A stretch of DNA of 64,000 nucleotides from positions 62,001-126,000 of the forward strand of contig NZ_OBQC01000002.1 in the NCBI RefSeq assembly GCF_900220965.1, written 5' to 3'. The stretch's first letter is position 1; each line of letters begins with the position of its first letter. This DNA is from Ureibacillus acetophenoni (lineage in GTDB: Bacteria; Bacillota; Bacilli; Bacillales_A; Planococcaceae). The position numbers and the translations under genes were made by a program. Below are positions 16,978-25,497 of the stretch, in pieces. The notes beneath the pieces were generated by a model. That model saw only the letters and a list, made by a program, of their open reading frames with translations. It was not told the DNA's origin and made no database searches.

Positions 16978-17324
16978 CGCTCACCTTGAACTATTCGATA
17001 GCCTAAAAATGAAACAACAAAACAACTAACAGTCATAATTGTACCGAATAAAATCCCGACCATTACATTTTCCCTAAGTTGGAAAAACCACTCTTCAGAG
17101 AATGTTGAAAATGTAGTAAACGCACCTAACATACCTGTTGTAAGAAATAATTTCAACGTTTCATTTTCCTTCTTATTAAAAACACCATTTAAAGTACCTA
17201 AAAGGAAACTCCCTATTAAATTTGCAATCCAAAGCATTAGATAAGTATTTGTAAGTGATTGTACTAGGAAACGTAAAGTAGCTCCTACCATTCCACCTAT
17301 AAATACAATAGTGTAATTTTTCAA
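16974..17324 (-). CDS. crcB: Fluoride channel CrcB (first copy)
   Basis: Partner fluoride channel subunit, about 116 residues, with GGMVGATLRFLVQSL, NLIGSFLLGTLNG and GAFTTFSTFSEEWF. Three in-frame starts lie together (17333 GTG, 17327 GTG, 17324 TTG). The GGAG ribosome site overlaps the first, so I favour the TTG at 17324, with the GTG at 17327 as the alternative. It lies just after the DUF1648 gene and may share its transcript. Confidence 0.9.
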   Translation of the reverse strand: MKNYTIVFIGGMVGATLRFLVQSLTNTYLMLWIANLIGSFLLGTLNGVFNKKENETLKLFLTTGMLGAFTTFSTFSEEWFFQLRENVMVGILFGTIMTVSCFVVSFLGYRIVQGER

Positions 17325-17348
17325 CACAATCACTCCAAATAAATGCGT

Positions 17349-17853
17349 TTATTTTATTTTTGAACTTCTATATAAACCTAAAATTAACGGAATAAATACT
17401 AGTAAAAGGAACATTGGAAGAAACCCATCCACCAAGAGACTCTATCTCACCTTTTGCAACTCTAATAACTTGGACAATCAGTAATCCAAAAATAATAAGA
17501 CAACTATTTTTTGTCATATTAAGGATCATTCTACTATTTAAATAGAATTGTTCTACATTACTTTCATTTAATCGTTTAGGGTAATTATGCATATGAGGTG
17601 CCTTTTCAAAAAACGTCATCAAAGTAAAAATAAATAATCCTATGATCGGCAAAATAATAATTTCATATTTCGAACCCCATCTATCAACCTCACCAAGTGC
17701 ATTAAAATGCCCCGGAATTTTGTCTGGTAGTTGCGGCCAATTTATCAATGCGAAAATTAATGATAATAAAAAAACACCTATACCAACTAAGTCAAAAATT
17801 CTTTCAAGTTTCGTTTTAGACAACTTTAATTCCGGACGATATGGGTTACTCAT
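17349..17853 (-). pseudogene. DUF1648 membrane protein gene with a late frameshift
   Basis: The product starts MSNPYRPELKLSKTKLERIF at 17853, after GAGGTGATAG. The DUF1648 signature WPQLPDKIPGHFNALGEVDRWGS is intact, and three or four membrane helices are expected. After IESLGGW near 17420 the open frame runs into an unrelated tail (VSSNVPFTS...) and stops at 17368. Removing one G from the GGG at that point restores a hydrophobic final helix, FLPMFLLLVFIPLILGLY, and a basic tail ending at a TAA at 17349. It is therefore either a natural frameshift or a base-count error. Function is unknown; relatives include SdpI-type membrane proteins. Confidence 0.7.
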
Positions 17854-17878
17854 AACTATCACCTCAATTATAAAAGAA

Positions 17879-17918
17879 TAGCTAGAAATCACCAACTAAT
17901 GTTGGTAACTTCTAGCCA
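17879..17918 (-). terminator. Hairpin downstream of cheW
   Basis: A long stem (GCTAGAA-TTACCAAC against GTTGGT-ATTTCTAGC) lies just after the cheW stop. The T tract on the minus strand is short, so termination may be partial. Confidence 0.6.
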
Positions 17919-17926
17919 AAAGACCA

Positions 17927-18412
17927 TTATTCATTGTGCTCTTTTTCATTTTCAAGCATACTTTGTAAATTCTCAATAATTTCACGGATACCTTCTAATG
18001 AATTCACTAATATTTTTGGTTCCACACAAGTAATCATTCGATTTTCTAAATTGGCAATGGCTGTGAAATATTGTGTCTTTGCATAGTTTACTAATCCCAT
18101 TTGAGTCAATTCATTGTTACTAAATTGTAGAATTTCTTTTGCCTCATCTACGACTAATCCATAGTTTACAACGTCTGTGTTTAACACAATCATTTTTGCT
18201 GTGTTCGGTGAACTAGGTGTATTATATAAAATAATTCCAAAATCCAATACAGGAACTAATTCCCCCCGCACTCGAGTAAAACCTAATAAATAATTAGGTA
18301 AATGAGGTACTGGAGTTATTTTTTCTATTTTCTCGATTGAAACAACTTGGTCAACAGGTACCGCATATTCTTCAGTTCGAGAGCGAAAGACGATTGCTTT
18401 TTTAAATGACAT
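17927..18412 (-). CDS. cheW: Chemotaxis coupling protein CheW
   Basis: Scaffold that couples chemoreceptors to the CheA kinase. The 161-residue protein is a single CheW domain with AIVFRSRTEEYAVPVDQVVSIEK, PHLPNYLLGFTRVRGELVPVLDF (family core) and LVVDEAKEIL. I selected the ATG at 18412, nine bases after AGGTG, rather than a GTG four codons upstream that overlaps it. No receptor or other che gene is nearby. The gene follows the peptidase gene after about 20 bases and is probably co-transcribed with it. Confidence 0.87.
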   Translation of the reverse strand: MSFKKAIVFRSRTEEYAVPVDQVVSIEKIEKITPVPHLPNYLLGFTRVRGELVPVLDFGIILYNTPSSPNTAKMIVLNTDVVNYGLVVDEAKEILQFSNNELTQMGLVNYAKTQYFTAIANLENRMITCVEPKILVNSLEGIREIIENLQSMLENEKEHNE

Positions 18413-18432
18413 GTTATAACACACCTCTAGTT

Positions 18433-19545
18433 TTATTTAGCAGAGCATTTTACAATTTCAACTAATAGATCTGCTAACTTTTCTAATTCTTCGATTGGCA
18501 TACGTTCATTTGTCGTATGGATTTCTTCATAACCAACAGAAAGGTTAACTGTTGGAATACCAAATCCAGAAATAATATTTGCATCACTTCCGCCACCAGA
18601 AACACCTAAATTAGGTTCTCTTCCTATATTATTTACTGCTTCCATCGCAATTTGAACCACTTTATCTGCTTCTGTTACAGAAAAACCTGGATACATGACT
18701 TTCACTTCAATTTCAGCCTGTCCACCATTTTCCAATGCTACAGATTCAAAAGTTTCTTTCATATGTTTTGTTTGGGCATGTAGTTTCTCTTCATTAATCG
18801 AACGAGCTTCCGCTAAAATAAATACTTCATCACAAACAATATTCGTTGCTTTTCCACCTTCAAATCGTCCGATATTCGCAGTAGTTTCGTAATCTATTCT
18901 TCCTAATTTCATTTTCGCAATTGCTTTCGAAGCTAAAGTAATTGCTGAAATACCTTTTTCCGGTGCAACACCAGCATGGGCAGTTTTACCGATAATTTTT
19001 GCATTCACTTTTGCTTGGAAAGGTGCACCCGTTATAATTCCTCCAACTTTTCCATCACTATCAACAGCAAATCCGTATTTTGCAATAATTTTATCTCGTT
19101 CAAGCTCTTTTGCACCAACTAAACCAGACTCTTCTCCCGCTGTTATTATTAATTGGATTGTGCCGTGCTCTATATTTTGTTCTTTTAATCGTCTTGCCAT
19201 TTCAAATAAGGCAGCGATTCCTGCTTTATCGTCAGCACCTAAAATAGTTGTACCATCTGAGTAAATGTAACCATCTTCTCTAATTTCAGGTTTAATGCCA
19301 TTACCTGGAACAACCGTATCCATATGTACTGTAAAATAGATAGGATCTACTTCAATGCTACCTTTTAATGTAGCAATGATATTCCCTGCTGCATGTCCAG
19401 TTTTTGTATGCGAATCGTCTTGGTAAACTTCAAAACCCATTTCTTCTAATTTATTCATAAGTACTGGCGCGATTTTGTCTTCGTGCTTCGTCTCAGAATC
19501 TATTTGTACCAATTCTAAAAATTCATCTACTAATCGACTGTTCAA
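18433..19545 (-). CDS. M20-family peptidase, tripeptidase T-like (YqjE type)
   Basis: Zinc-dependent di/tripeptidase of 370 residues. Metal-binding motifs are the HMDTV segment near residue 75, ILGADDKAGIAAL near 105 and TAGEESGLVGAKEL near 140. A dimerisation lid domain includes KTAHAGVAPEKG, and GVSGGGSDANI precedes the C-terminal HTTNER. The length and the closeness to pccB/mce/yqjA match YqjE of B. subtilis rather than the longer PepT. The TTG start at 19545 follows AAAGGAG by eight bases. Confidence 0.88.
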   Translation of the reverse strand: MNSRLVDEFLELVQIDSETKHEDKIAPVLMNKLEEMGFEVYQDDSHTKTGHAAGNIIATLKGSIEVDPIYFTVHMDTVVPGNGIKPEIREDGYIYSDGTTILGADDKAGIAALFEMARRLKEQNIEHGTIQLIITAGEESGLVGAKELERDKIIAKYGFAVDSDGKVGGIITGAPFQAKVNAKIIGKTAHAGVAPEKGISAITLASKAIAKMKLGRIDYETTANIGRFEGGKATNIVCDEVFILAEARSINEEKLHAQTKHMKETFESVALENGGQAEIEVKVMYPGFSVTEADKVVQIAMEAVNNIGREPNLGVSGGGSDANIISGFGIPTVNLSVGYEEIHTTNERMPIEELEKLADLLVEIVKCSAK

Positions 19546-19802
19546 TGGAAAAACTCCTTTTTTTACTATTTTCTTTATATTTTACGCTTGAAATTACATA
19601 AAAACAACAGTTCTACCTATAACATTCAATCGTATCAATAATAAGAAAAGAGTTATTTTTGAATCGGTTAAAATACAGTAGGATAATCATGAAGTTTAAG
19701 GACATTTGCTATTCAAAAACAATTAATTAATAAAATTTTCGTAAATAAATTGGCACTATTTTATGCGTATATAATTAAAGATTAATAGACTAAACTAAAG
19801 TA

Positions 19803-20543
19803 TTATTTACTTACTAATTGACCGCCAGTTTCCATGTATTTCGAAATTCCTTCTGCAGCACGGTAAGCTAATGCGCCTACTGTACCTGTTGGGTTATATC
19901 CTGCGTTTTGAGGGAATGCATAAGCACCAACAACAAATAAGTTATCACAATCCCACATTTGTAGGTAGTTATTAACCGCAGATGTTTCAGGGTCAGCACC
20001 CATAATTACGCCACCTGTATTATGTGTAGATTGATATTCTGCAACATTATATGGTCCAAGCTCTCTACTTGTGTCAACGTGGTCTGCTCCCATTTCTAAT
20101 AGAATCTGTTCACATTTTTCAGCTAAGAATTTCGTCAATTGACGATCTTGTTCTTCGATGTCAAATGTAATACGAGCTAGCGGATCACCGAAATCGTCAG
20201 TGTAGGTAGGGTCAAGGTCAATGTAATGTTGACGGTAAGCCATTGATGCACCTTCACCTTTAACTGATAAATAAGCGTTAGAATATTTAATAGATGCTTC
20301 TTTAAACTCAGCACCCCATGATTTAGTACCTGATGGAACAGCATTATTCGCAATTGGTCGTAATCCAGTTTGACCTAAGATAATCATACCACCGTGGATA
20401 AAGTCTAAATCAGTGTGGTCGAAGTTATCACCGTTGAAATCATCAATGATCATACCTAAACCAACTGAACCTGCAAAGTTATTGAATTTTTTACTCTCAA
20501 AGAATCCAGTTGCTGCATTTAATCTTATAGAATGAAAAACCAA
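19803..20543 (-). pseudogene. C-terminal remnant of a GMC-family oxidoreductase
   Basis: About 245 residues match only the C-terminal half of a GMC flavoprotein of the gluconate 2-dehydrogenase type. They include a GMC_oxred_C-like ending with THNTGGVIMGADP, CDNLFVVGAYAFPQNAGYNPTGTVGALAYRAAEGI. The N-terminal FAD-binding Rossmann part is absent. The frame opens (TTG at 20543, no ribosome site) inside the pccB terminator hairpin, so the 5' part was probably lost by a deletion joined at about 20530. Codons are otherwise well preserved with no internal stops, so the loss may be recent. Confidence 0.8.
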
Positions 20544-20568
20544 GAATGGTGAACATTCTTGGTTTTTT
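20533..20568 (-). terminator. Terminator downstream of pccB
   Basis: Perfect arms AAAAACCAAGAATG and CATTCTTGGTTTTT around a five-base loop. It overlaps the broken 5' edge of the GMC remnant. Confidence 0.85.
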
Positions 20569-20581
20569 CATTATCATTTTT

Positions 20582-22135
20582 TTACAGTGGAATATTACCA
20601 TGCTTTTTAGCAGGTCTTGTTTCCTCTTTATTAGACAACATATCTAATGCTTGTACTAGCTTAATTCGTGTATCACGTGGATCAATTACATCATCAACCA
20701 TCCCTCGTGAAGCTGCTACATAAGGATTTGCGAACTTTTTCTTATATTCTTCAATTTTTGCAGCGCGCGTCGCTTCTGGGTCTGGAGAATTTGCAATTTC
20801 ATTGGCAAAAATAATATTAGCCGCGCCAGCTGCACCCATAACAGCAATTTCAGCATTTGGCCAAGCGAATACTAAATCGGCGCCAATGGATTTTGAGTTT
20901 AATGCAACATACGCTCCACCATATGCTTTACGTAAAATAACTGTAATTTTTGGAACAGTTGCTTCCGAATATGCATATAAGATTTTTGCGCCATGACGAA
21001 TAATACCACCATGTTCTTGTTTTACCCCTGGGAAGAACCCAGATACATCCTCAAATGTAATAATTGGAATGTTAAATGCATCACAAGTTCTGATAAAACG
21101 AGCCGCTTTATCGGAAGAATCGATATCTAATCCACCTGCTAAAGCTTTTGGTTGATTACATACTAATCCAACAGATTCCCCAGCAATTCTAGCAAAACCT
21201 ACAACGATATTTTTAGCAAATTCTGAATGGACTTCCATAAATGATCCTTCATCTACTACTTGTTCAACTACTTTACGAACATCATATGGTTTAGTCGGTT
21301 CAATTGGTACATAATCAATAATATCTGGACGATAGTCGTCACCTTCTGGACGTGGTAATTTAGGAGCCTTTTCCTTATTGTTTTGTGGTAAATAACTTAG
21401 TAATCTTTGAATCTGTTTAATAGATTCTTCTTCGTTAGGCGCTCGGAAATGTGCATTACCACTAATCGTATTATGAACTTTTGACCCACCTAAATCCTCA
21501 GATGAAATTTTCTCACCCGTCACTGTTTCAATAACTTTTGGTCCTGTAATAAACATTTGTGATGTTTTATCAACCATTAGAATGAAGTCAGTTATTGCAG
21601 GTGAGTAAACTGCTCCACCAGCTGATGGTCCCATAATGACAGAAATTTGAGGGATTACACCAGAGTAGATTGAATTTCGATAGAAAATATGACCATAACC
21701 ATCTAATGACAGTACCCCTTCTTGAATACGAGCTCCACCTGAATCGTTAATACCGATAAATGGTGTACCGTTTTTAGCCGCTAAATCCATAACTGCTGCA
21801 ATTTTCTTCGCATGCATTTCACCAAGGGCACCACCAAAAACAGTGAAATCTTGAGCAAATAAGTAAACGTTACGTCCATTAATTTTTCCAAATCCTGTTA
21901 CAACACCATCACCAGGTCCTTTTTGCTTGTCCATTCCAAAATCACTTGTTCTATGTGTAATAAATGGATTAACCTCAACAAATGTTCCTTCATCAAGTAA
22001 TAAGTCAATTCGTTCTCTAGCAGTTAACTTTCCTTTTTCGTGTTGCTTTTCAATTCTTTTATCTCCACCGCCAAGTTCGATTTCACGTTTCTTATCATAT
22101 AATTCATTAATTTTATCATACATATCCATAGCCAT
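20582..22135 (-). CDS. pccB: Propionyl-CoA carboxylase beta chain (carboxyltransferase)
   Basis: Carboxyltransferase subunit, 517 residues, that moves CO2 from biotin to propionyl-CoA to give methylmalonyl-CoA. Typical features are GGGDKRIEKQHEKGKLTARER, KGPGDGVVTGFGKING, GGARIQEGV, GPSAGGAVYSPA and the second-half GGLDIDSSDKAARFIR and GAKILYAYSEATVPKITVI. It equals YqjD/MmdA of B. subtilis. Its start overlaps the epimerase stop (TAATG), confirming the pathway link. No alpha chain with its own biotin carboxylase is adjacent; accB-accC at 54-56 kb are the only such genes in the window. Confidence 0.92.
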   Translation of the reverse strand: MAMDMYDKINELYDKKREIELGGGDKRIEKQHEKGKLTARERIDLLLDEGTFVEVNPFITHRTSDFGMDKQKGPGDGVVTGFGKINGRNVYLFAQDFTVFGGALGEMHAKKIAAVMDLAAKNGTPFIGINDSGGARIQEGVLSLDGYGHIFYRNSIYSGVIPQISVIMGPSAGGAVYSPAITDFILMVDKTSQMFITGPKVIETVTGEKISSEDLGGSKVHNTISGNAHFRAPNEEESIKQIQRLLSYLPQNNKEKAPKLPRPEGDDYRPDIIDYVPIEPTKPYDVRKVVEQVVDEGSFMEVHSEFAKNIVVGFARIAGESVGLVCNQPKALAGGLDIDSSDKAARFIRTCDAFNIPIITFEDVSGFFPGVKQEHGGIIRHGAKILYAYSEATVPKITVILRKAYGGAYVALNSKSIGADLVFAWPNAEIAVMGAAGAANIIFANEIANSPDPEATRAAKIEEYKKKFANPYVAASRGMVDDVIDPRDTRIKLVQALDMLSNKEETRPAKKHGNIPL

Positions 22136-22545
22136 TATTCCCCTTTGTCTGTTTTTTCATATAATTCATATAAAACACCAAAAGAATCTTTTGGATGTAA
22201 AAATGCCGCTTTTGAACCACCAGCTCCTGGAACAGGTTCTTCCGAAAGTATACGAACTCCCTTTTCACGCAATTCTGACATTTTTTGATATATGTCATTA
22301 ACCTTAAAGGCAACGTGTTGAATACCTTCTCCACGTTTTTGAATATGATTATAAATAGCTCCCTCATCACTTAATGGCTCTAATAGTTCAATATGAACAT
22401 TCCCTGCGTCAATAAAGGCTACTCGCACATTTTGTGATGGTACTTCTTCGACTCTTAAAAGTTTTAAACCTAGTATTTCAGTATAATATGTAATTTTTTC
22501 TTCTAGATTAGTTACTGCAATTCCAATGTGATCGATTTTTTCCAT
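22135..22545 (-). CDS. mce: Methylmalonyl-CoA epimerase
   Basis: Interconverts (S)- and (R)-methylmalonyl-CoA between the carboxylase and the mutase. The 136-residue protein is a vicinal oxygen chelate (glyoxalase-like) domain. It has the metal His in DHIGIAV, a Glu in HIELLEPL, the His in GIQHVAFKV and a late Glu in LYELYEK. The ATG follows AAGGGGAG. It is directly coupled to pccB downstream. Confidence 0.93.
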   Translation of the reverse strand: MEKIDHIGIAVTNLEEKITYYTEILGLKLLRVEEVPSQNVRVAFIDAGNVHIELLEPLSDEGAIYNHIQKRGEGIQHVAFKVNDIYQKMSELREKGVRILSEEPVPGAGGSKAAFLHPKDSFGVLYELYEKTDKGE

Positions 22546-22601
22546 ATAAACACTCCCCTTATCCCCTATTTTACATAATTTAAAAGATTCGCGCTACGTA
22601 C

Positions 22602-22629
22602 TTGAGAATTTTTTCATATTTGATAAACT
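22602..22629 (+). promoter_or_regulatory. Sigma-A-type promoter of prli42
   Basis: TTGAGA (22602-22607) and TAAACT (22624-22629) are separated by 16 bases and lie about 30 bases before the prli42 start codon. Confidence 0.55.
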
Positions 22630-22660
22630 ACTAATAGAACAAAAAGGAGCGATTATTTAT

Positions 22661-22756
22661 ATGAGTAATAAAAAGATTCAAAAAACAGTAGTTTATATTA
22701 TGATAGCTATTATGATTATTTCAACATTTGCATTTGGACTAGCTATGTTTAATTAA
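22661..22756 (+). CDS. prli42: Stressosome-associated miniprotein Prli42
   Basis: A 31-residue membrane miniprotein: a short basic head (MSNKKIQK), one hydrophobic helix and an end at AMFN. Length, head and helix match the Prli42 family, which in Listeria anchors the stressosome to the membrane. It has a clear AAAAAGGAGC ribosome site, a promoter and a following hairpin, and lies alone on the plus strand between mce and yqjA. It is too short for most gene finders. No stressosome gene (rsbR, rsbS, rsbT) is in the window. Confidence 0.8.
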   Translation: MSNKKIQKTVVYIMIAIMIISTFAFGLAMFN

Positions 22757-22761
22757 AGAGA

Positions 22762-22800
22762 GCAGGGTGCCTCTTAATAAACATTTTGAATGCACCCTAT
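22762..22800 (+). terminator. Hairpin after prli42
   Basis: Arms AGGGTGC and GCACCCT enclose a long loop. The T-rich tail is weak, so it may be an mRNA-stabilising hairpin or a weak terminator. Confidence 0.5.
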
Positions 22801-22830
22801 TCGTTGGATCCTAATCTACATTTAACTCAT

Positions 22831-23796
22831 TCACTTCTTACCTTTTAACCCCTTAAAGGTTTGCTTTATTTCCAAATATTCATCCATTTCCTCAATAAAT
22901 TGATACAAGGATGCCATTGCGAGAAATTTTTCATGTGTTTCAGGCAATGGTAACTCTGCGAATTCTTTTTTCACTATATCTAGCTTATCTCTAAAAGTAC
23001 GTGCAGTATTACCTGAATGGACATTTTCGCTTAATTCTTTCATAAAAGAAGCAACTAATTGTGCCTGTTGTACTATTACAGGTAGTGTTGTAATTTTTGG
23101 TAATACCCTTTCGATAATTTCAAGCTGTCTTTCCCTCATATCAAAGTAAAGGTAGTATTCATTTTCTCTACGTGTTAAGTGATTCTCAACGTCTATATAG
23201 GCAAGAGATTTTGCCTTATTTAAAAGCTTTTCAGCTTCAATTAACTCTCGGCCATCCCAATCTGTGTCTCCGACTTCTAAATATTTATAAATTTCAGAAA
23301 AAATAGTTTTGTATAATTCCTCTATCTCTATTCGATATTTGTCTAATCGCTTTTGAATATCTCCCATATATAAGTTCACTAATAGAGCAACACCAAAACC
23401 GACTGTCATTAATCCTAATTCATTATAAAATAAGGATAATGTAAAATTTGCTTCGGAATATATATGCATCATAATAACCGCACTTGAAATAAATCCAGCA
23501 GTAACACCGATCGATACAATAGAAGGAATAAATAGTAAAATCATTATTACAAGAACATACGGATTGTATCCAAATGTTTCAAACGCAATAAATGAATAGA
23601 GCATTCCTAGTAAACTTGCGACAAACCGTGTATAGACAGCATGTAATGATTTCTTTTTCGTAGTTTGTATACAGAGAATCGTAAGTATTGCTGCAGAGGT
23701 GAAAAACTGCAAACCGAGAGATTGTGCTATTGCTATTGATAATGCAGCACCTATTGCAGTTTTAACCGTCCGGTAGCCGATTCGAAATGGTTTTAT
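22831..23796 (-). CDS. Aromatic acid exporter-family membrane protein (YqjA-like), probable AUA start
   Basis: Membrane protein with about four N-terminal helices and a long cytoplasmic helical domain (residues 150 on), as in the YqjA/DUF939 group. The first conventional start (TTG, 23712) has no ribosome site and would cut off the family's N-terminus. The frame stays open upstream and encodes FRIGYRTVKTAIGAALSI, which looks like the family start. No ATG, GTG or TTG precedes it before a stop. An ATA at 23794-23796 lies eight bases after AGGGGG and gives a 321-residue protein, close to what I recall for YqjA. Either AUA is used or an ATG was lost or misread. Confidence 0.75.
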   Translation of the reverse strand: MKPFRIGYRTVKTAIGAALSIAIAQSLGLQFFTSAAILTILCIQTTKKKSLHAVYTRFVASLLGMLYSFIAFETFGYNPYVLVIMILLFIPSIVSIGVTAGFISSAVIMMHIYSEANFTLSLFYNELGLMTVGFGVALLVNLYMGDIQKRLDKYRIEIEELYKTIFSEIYKYLEVGDTDWDGRELIEAEKLLNKAKSLAYIDVENHLTRRENEYYLYFDMRERQLEIIERVLPKITTLPVIVQQAQLVASFMKELSENVHSGNTARTFRDKLDIVKKEFAELPLPETHEKFLAMASLYQFIEEMDEYLEIKQTFKGLKGKK

Positions 23797-23846
23797 ACGG
23801 ATTGCCCCCTATCTACAATCAAAATAAATGAACTCTTAAAGAAGAA

Positions 23847-23881
23847 ATGTCCTTAAGTGAGCTCACTTAAGGACATATTTT
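23847..23881 (-). terminator. Terminator of brxB
   Basis: A perfect 30-base palindrome (ATGTCCTTAAGTGAG and its complement) follows the brxB stop, with a pyrimidine-rich tail on the minus strand. Confidence 0.75.
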
Positions 23882-23887
23882 TAGTTA

Positions 23888-24328
23888 TTAAACTTCTTCA
23901 CAATGTTCTTCGAAGTTAGCTTGTAAGTTTGTTATAACTGACATTGGATCGTGACCTTCAATTTCATGTCGACCAATTTCAGCCACAACTTTCCCATCTC
24001 TTAATAAGACAAATGATGGTGATGATGGAAGATGGTCTTCACCAAACATGTATCGAGCAGCTGCTGTCGCTTCTTTGTCTTGTCCAGCAAATACTGTTAC
24101 TAGGTGATCTGGTCTTTTGTCGTAGTGTATAGCATTTGTTGCTGCAGGACGTGCAATACCTCCAGCGCAACCACAGACAGAGTTAACCATAACTAATGTA
24201 GTACCTGTACGAGCAAATGCTGATTCTACTTCCTCAGGTGTACGTAACTGTTCGTAGCCAGCTGCTTCCATTTCAGAACGTGCTGTTCTAGTAATTTCTT
24301 GCATAAATAAATCGTAATCCATATTCAT
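23888..24328 (-). CDS. brxB: Bacilliredoxin (BrxA/BrxB family)
   Basis: Thioredoxin-fold protein of 146 residues that removes bacillithiol from S-bacillithiolated proteins. The active site is the C-G-C motif in [13 protein letters not shown] near residue 53, as in YqiW/BrxB and YphP/BrxA; the location between yqjA and the mut/bkd genes points to BrxB. The ATG at 24328 (MNMDYDLFM) lies eight bases after AAAAGGAG, so the nine extra residues upstream are not needed. It implies that the organism makes bacillithiol. Confidence 0.9.
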   Translation of the reverse strand: MNMDYDLFMQEITRTARSEMEAAGYEQLRTPEEVESAFARTGTTLVMVNSVCGCAGGIARPAATNAIHYDKRPDHLVTVFAGQDKEATAAARYMFGEDHLPSSPSFVLLRDGKVVAEIGRHEIEGHDPMSVITNLQANFEEHCEEV

Positions 24329-24417
24329 AATTTCCACTCCTTTTACGTTCATATTTTAACACATTTATAAACTATATTAAGTATAAAAGACTTATTATAG
24401 TATAGGAATTTGTTCAT

Positions 24418-25497
24418 CTACTCAAATAATCTTTTCACACCTTGCGTTACTGTGATATCACCATGTAAAATTGATTTTTCCAAATCATTTATTAAATTTT
24501 TATTGTCCTTATTGTTATAAAAACTTTCTATTAAATGATCTGTAATCATATTATGGAACCAATCTTTCGTTTGCTGAGATCTTCGCAAATCCCAAAATGA
24601 TGATGATTTTACAGTTTCCTCAAATTTGCATATCATTTCCCATGTTTCTTTCAGCCCTGTTTTAGCTATAGATGAAACAGCAAGTGATGTACTCATCCAA
24701 CCAGGTGTAGCCGGTTGTAAAAAATGAAGAATTTGTTTATATTCTCGTACAGTTTTTCTTGCACGATTCACATTATCACCATCGCTTTTATGAACAATGA
24801 TGCCATCAGCTAATTCCATTATTCCTTTTTTCATTCCTTGTAACTCGTCTCCAGCGCCAGTAAGTACAAGTAGTAGGAAAAAATCAACCATTCCTCTAAC
24901 ATAAGTTTCACTTTGACCAACACCGACTGTTTCAATTAAGATAACGTCAAAACCAGCTGCTTCACACAGTAACATAGTTTCTCGTGTTTTTTTATGGACT
25001 CCACCTAGCGTTCCGGCACTCGGAGATGGTCTAACAAAAGCATTTGAGGTACGACTTAACTTTTCCATTCGCGTTTTATCGCCTAAAATACTTCCACCAG
25101 AAAGTGTTGAACTAGGATCTATTGCAAGAACTGCCACTTTTTTTCCCTTGTCACATAGCATCGTGCCAAAACTTTCGATAAAAGTACTTTTCCCTGCGCC
25201 AGGAACACCAGTTATACCGATTCGTATACTATTTCCTGTATAGGGTAACAACTCTTGTAATAGTTTTTGTGCCTGCTCCTTATGCTCACTATTTGAACTT
25301 TCAACTAGTGTAATCGCTCGAGACAAAGCGATTCGATTACCAGAGCGAATGTCAGCCGCCAACTTTTGAAGATCGAACTTATCGTCTTTCTTCTTTCGAA
25401 ACTTTTTAGGCGAAATTTTAGATAATCCATCATGTCCACCCTTTACACCATCCATGACAAAAAGTGCACTCTCTTCAGTCCCCTTTTGCTCTTTCAT
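24418..25497 (-). CDS. meaB: MeaB/ArgK-type GTPase, methylmalonyl-CoA mutase chaperone
   Basis: G3E-family GTPase of 359 residues that loads and protects adenosylcobalamin in methylmalonyl-CoA mutase. Motifs are Walker A GVPGAGKST, DPSST (switch I), ETVGVGQSE (switch II) and base-specificity HKSDGDN. Residues 1-60 form the usual N-terminal extension and the last 90 a dimerisation arm. Its start overlaps the mutB stop (TAATG), fixing its role with the mutase. Confidence 0.93.
   Translation of the reverse strand: MKEQKGTEESALFVMDGVKGGHDGLSKISPKKFRKKKDDKFDLQKLAADIRSGNRIALSRAITLVESSNSEHKEQAQKLLQELLPYTGNSIRIGITGVPGAGKSTFIESFGTMLCDKGKKVAVLAIDPSSTLSGGSILGDKTRMEKLSRTSNAFVRPSPSAGTLGGVHKKTRETMLLCEAAGFDVILIETVGVGQSETYVRGMVDFFLLLVLTGAGDELQGMKKGIMELADGIIVHKSDGDNVNRARKTVREYKQILHFLQPATPGWMSTSLAVSSIAKTGLKETWEMICKFEETVKSSSFWDLRRSQQTKDWFHNMITDHLIESFYNNKDNKNLINDLEKSILHGDITVTQGVKRLFE

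Noticed and set aside
17334-17367. Fluoride riboswitch upstream of crcB
   Set aside because: The gap is too short and holds no crcB-motif core.
23847-23876. Perfect 30-base palindrome as a special operator or recombination site
   Set aside because: Its place right after the brxB stop and the pyrimidine-rich tail are better explained as a terminator.
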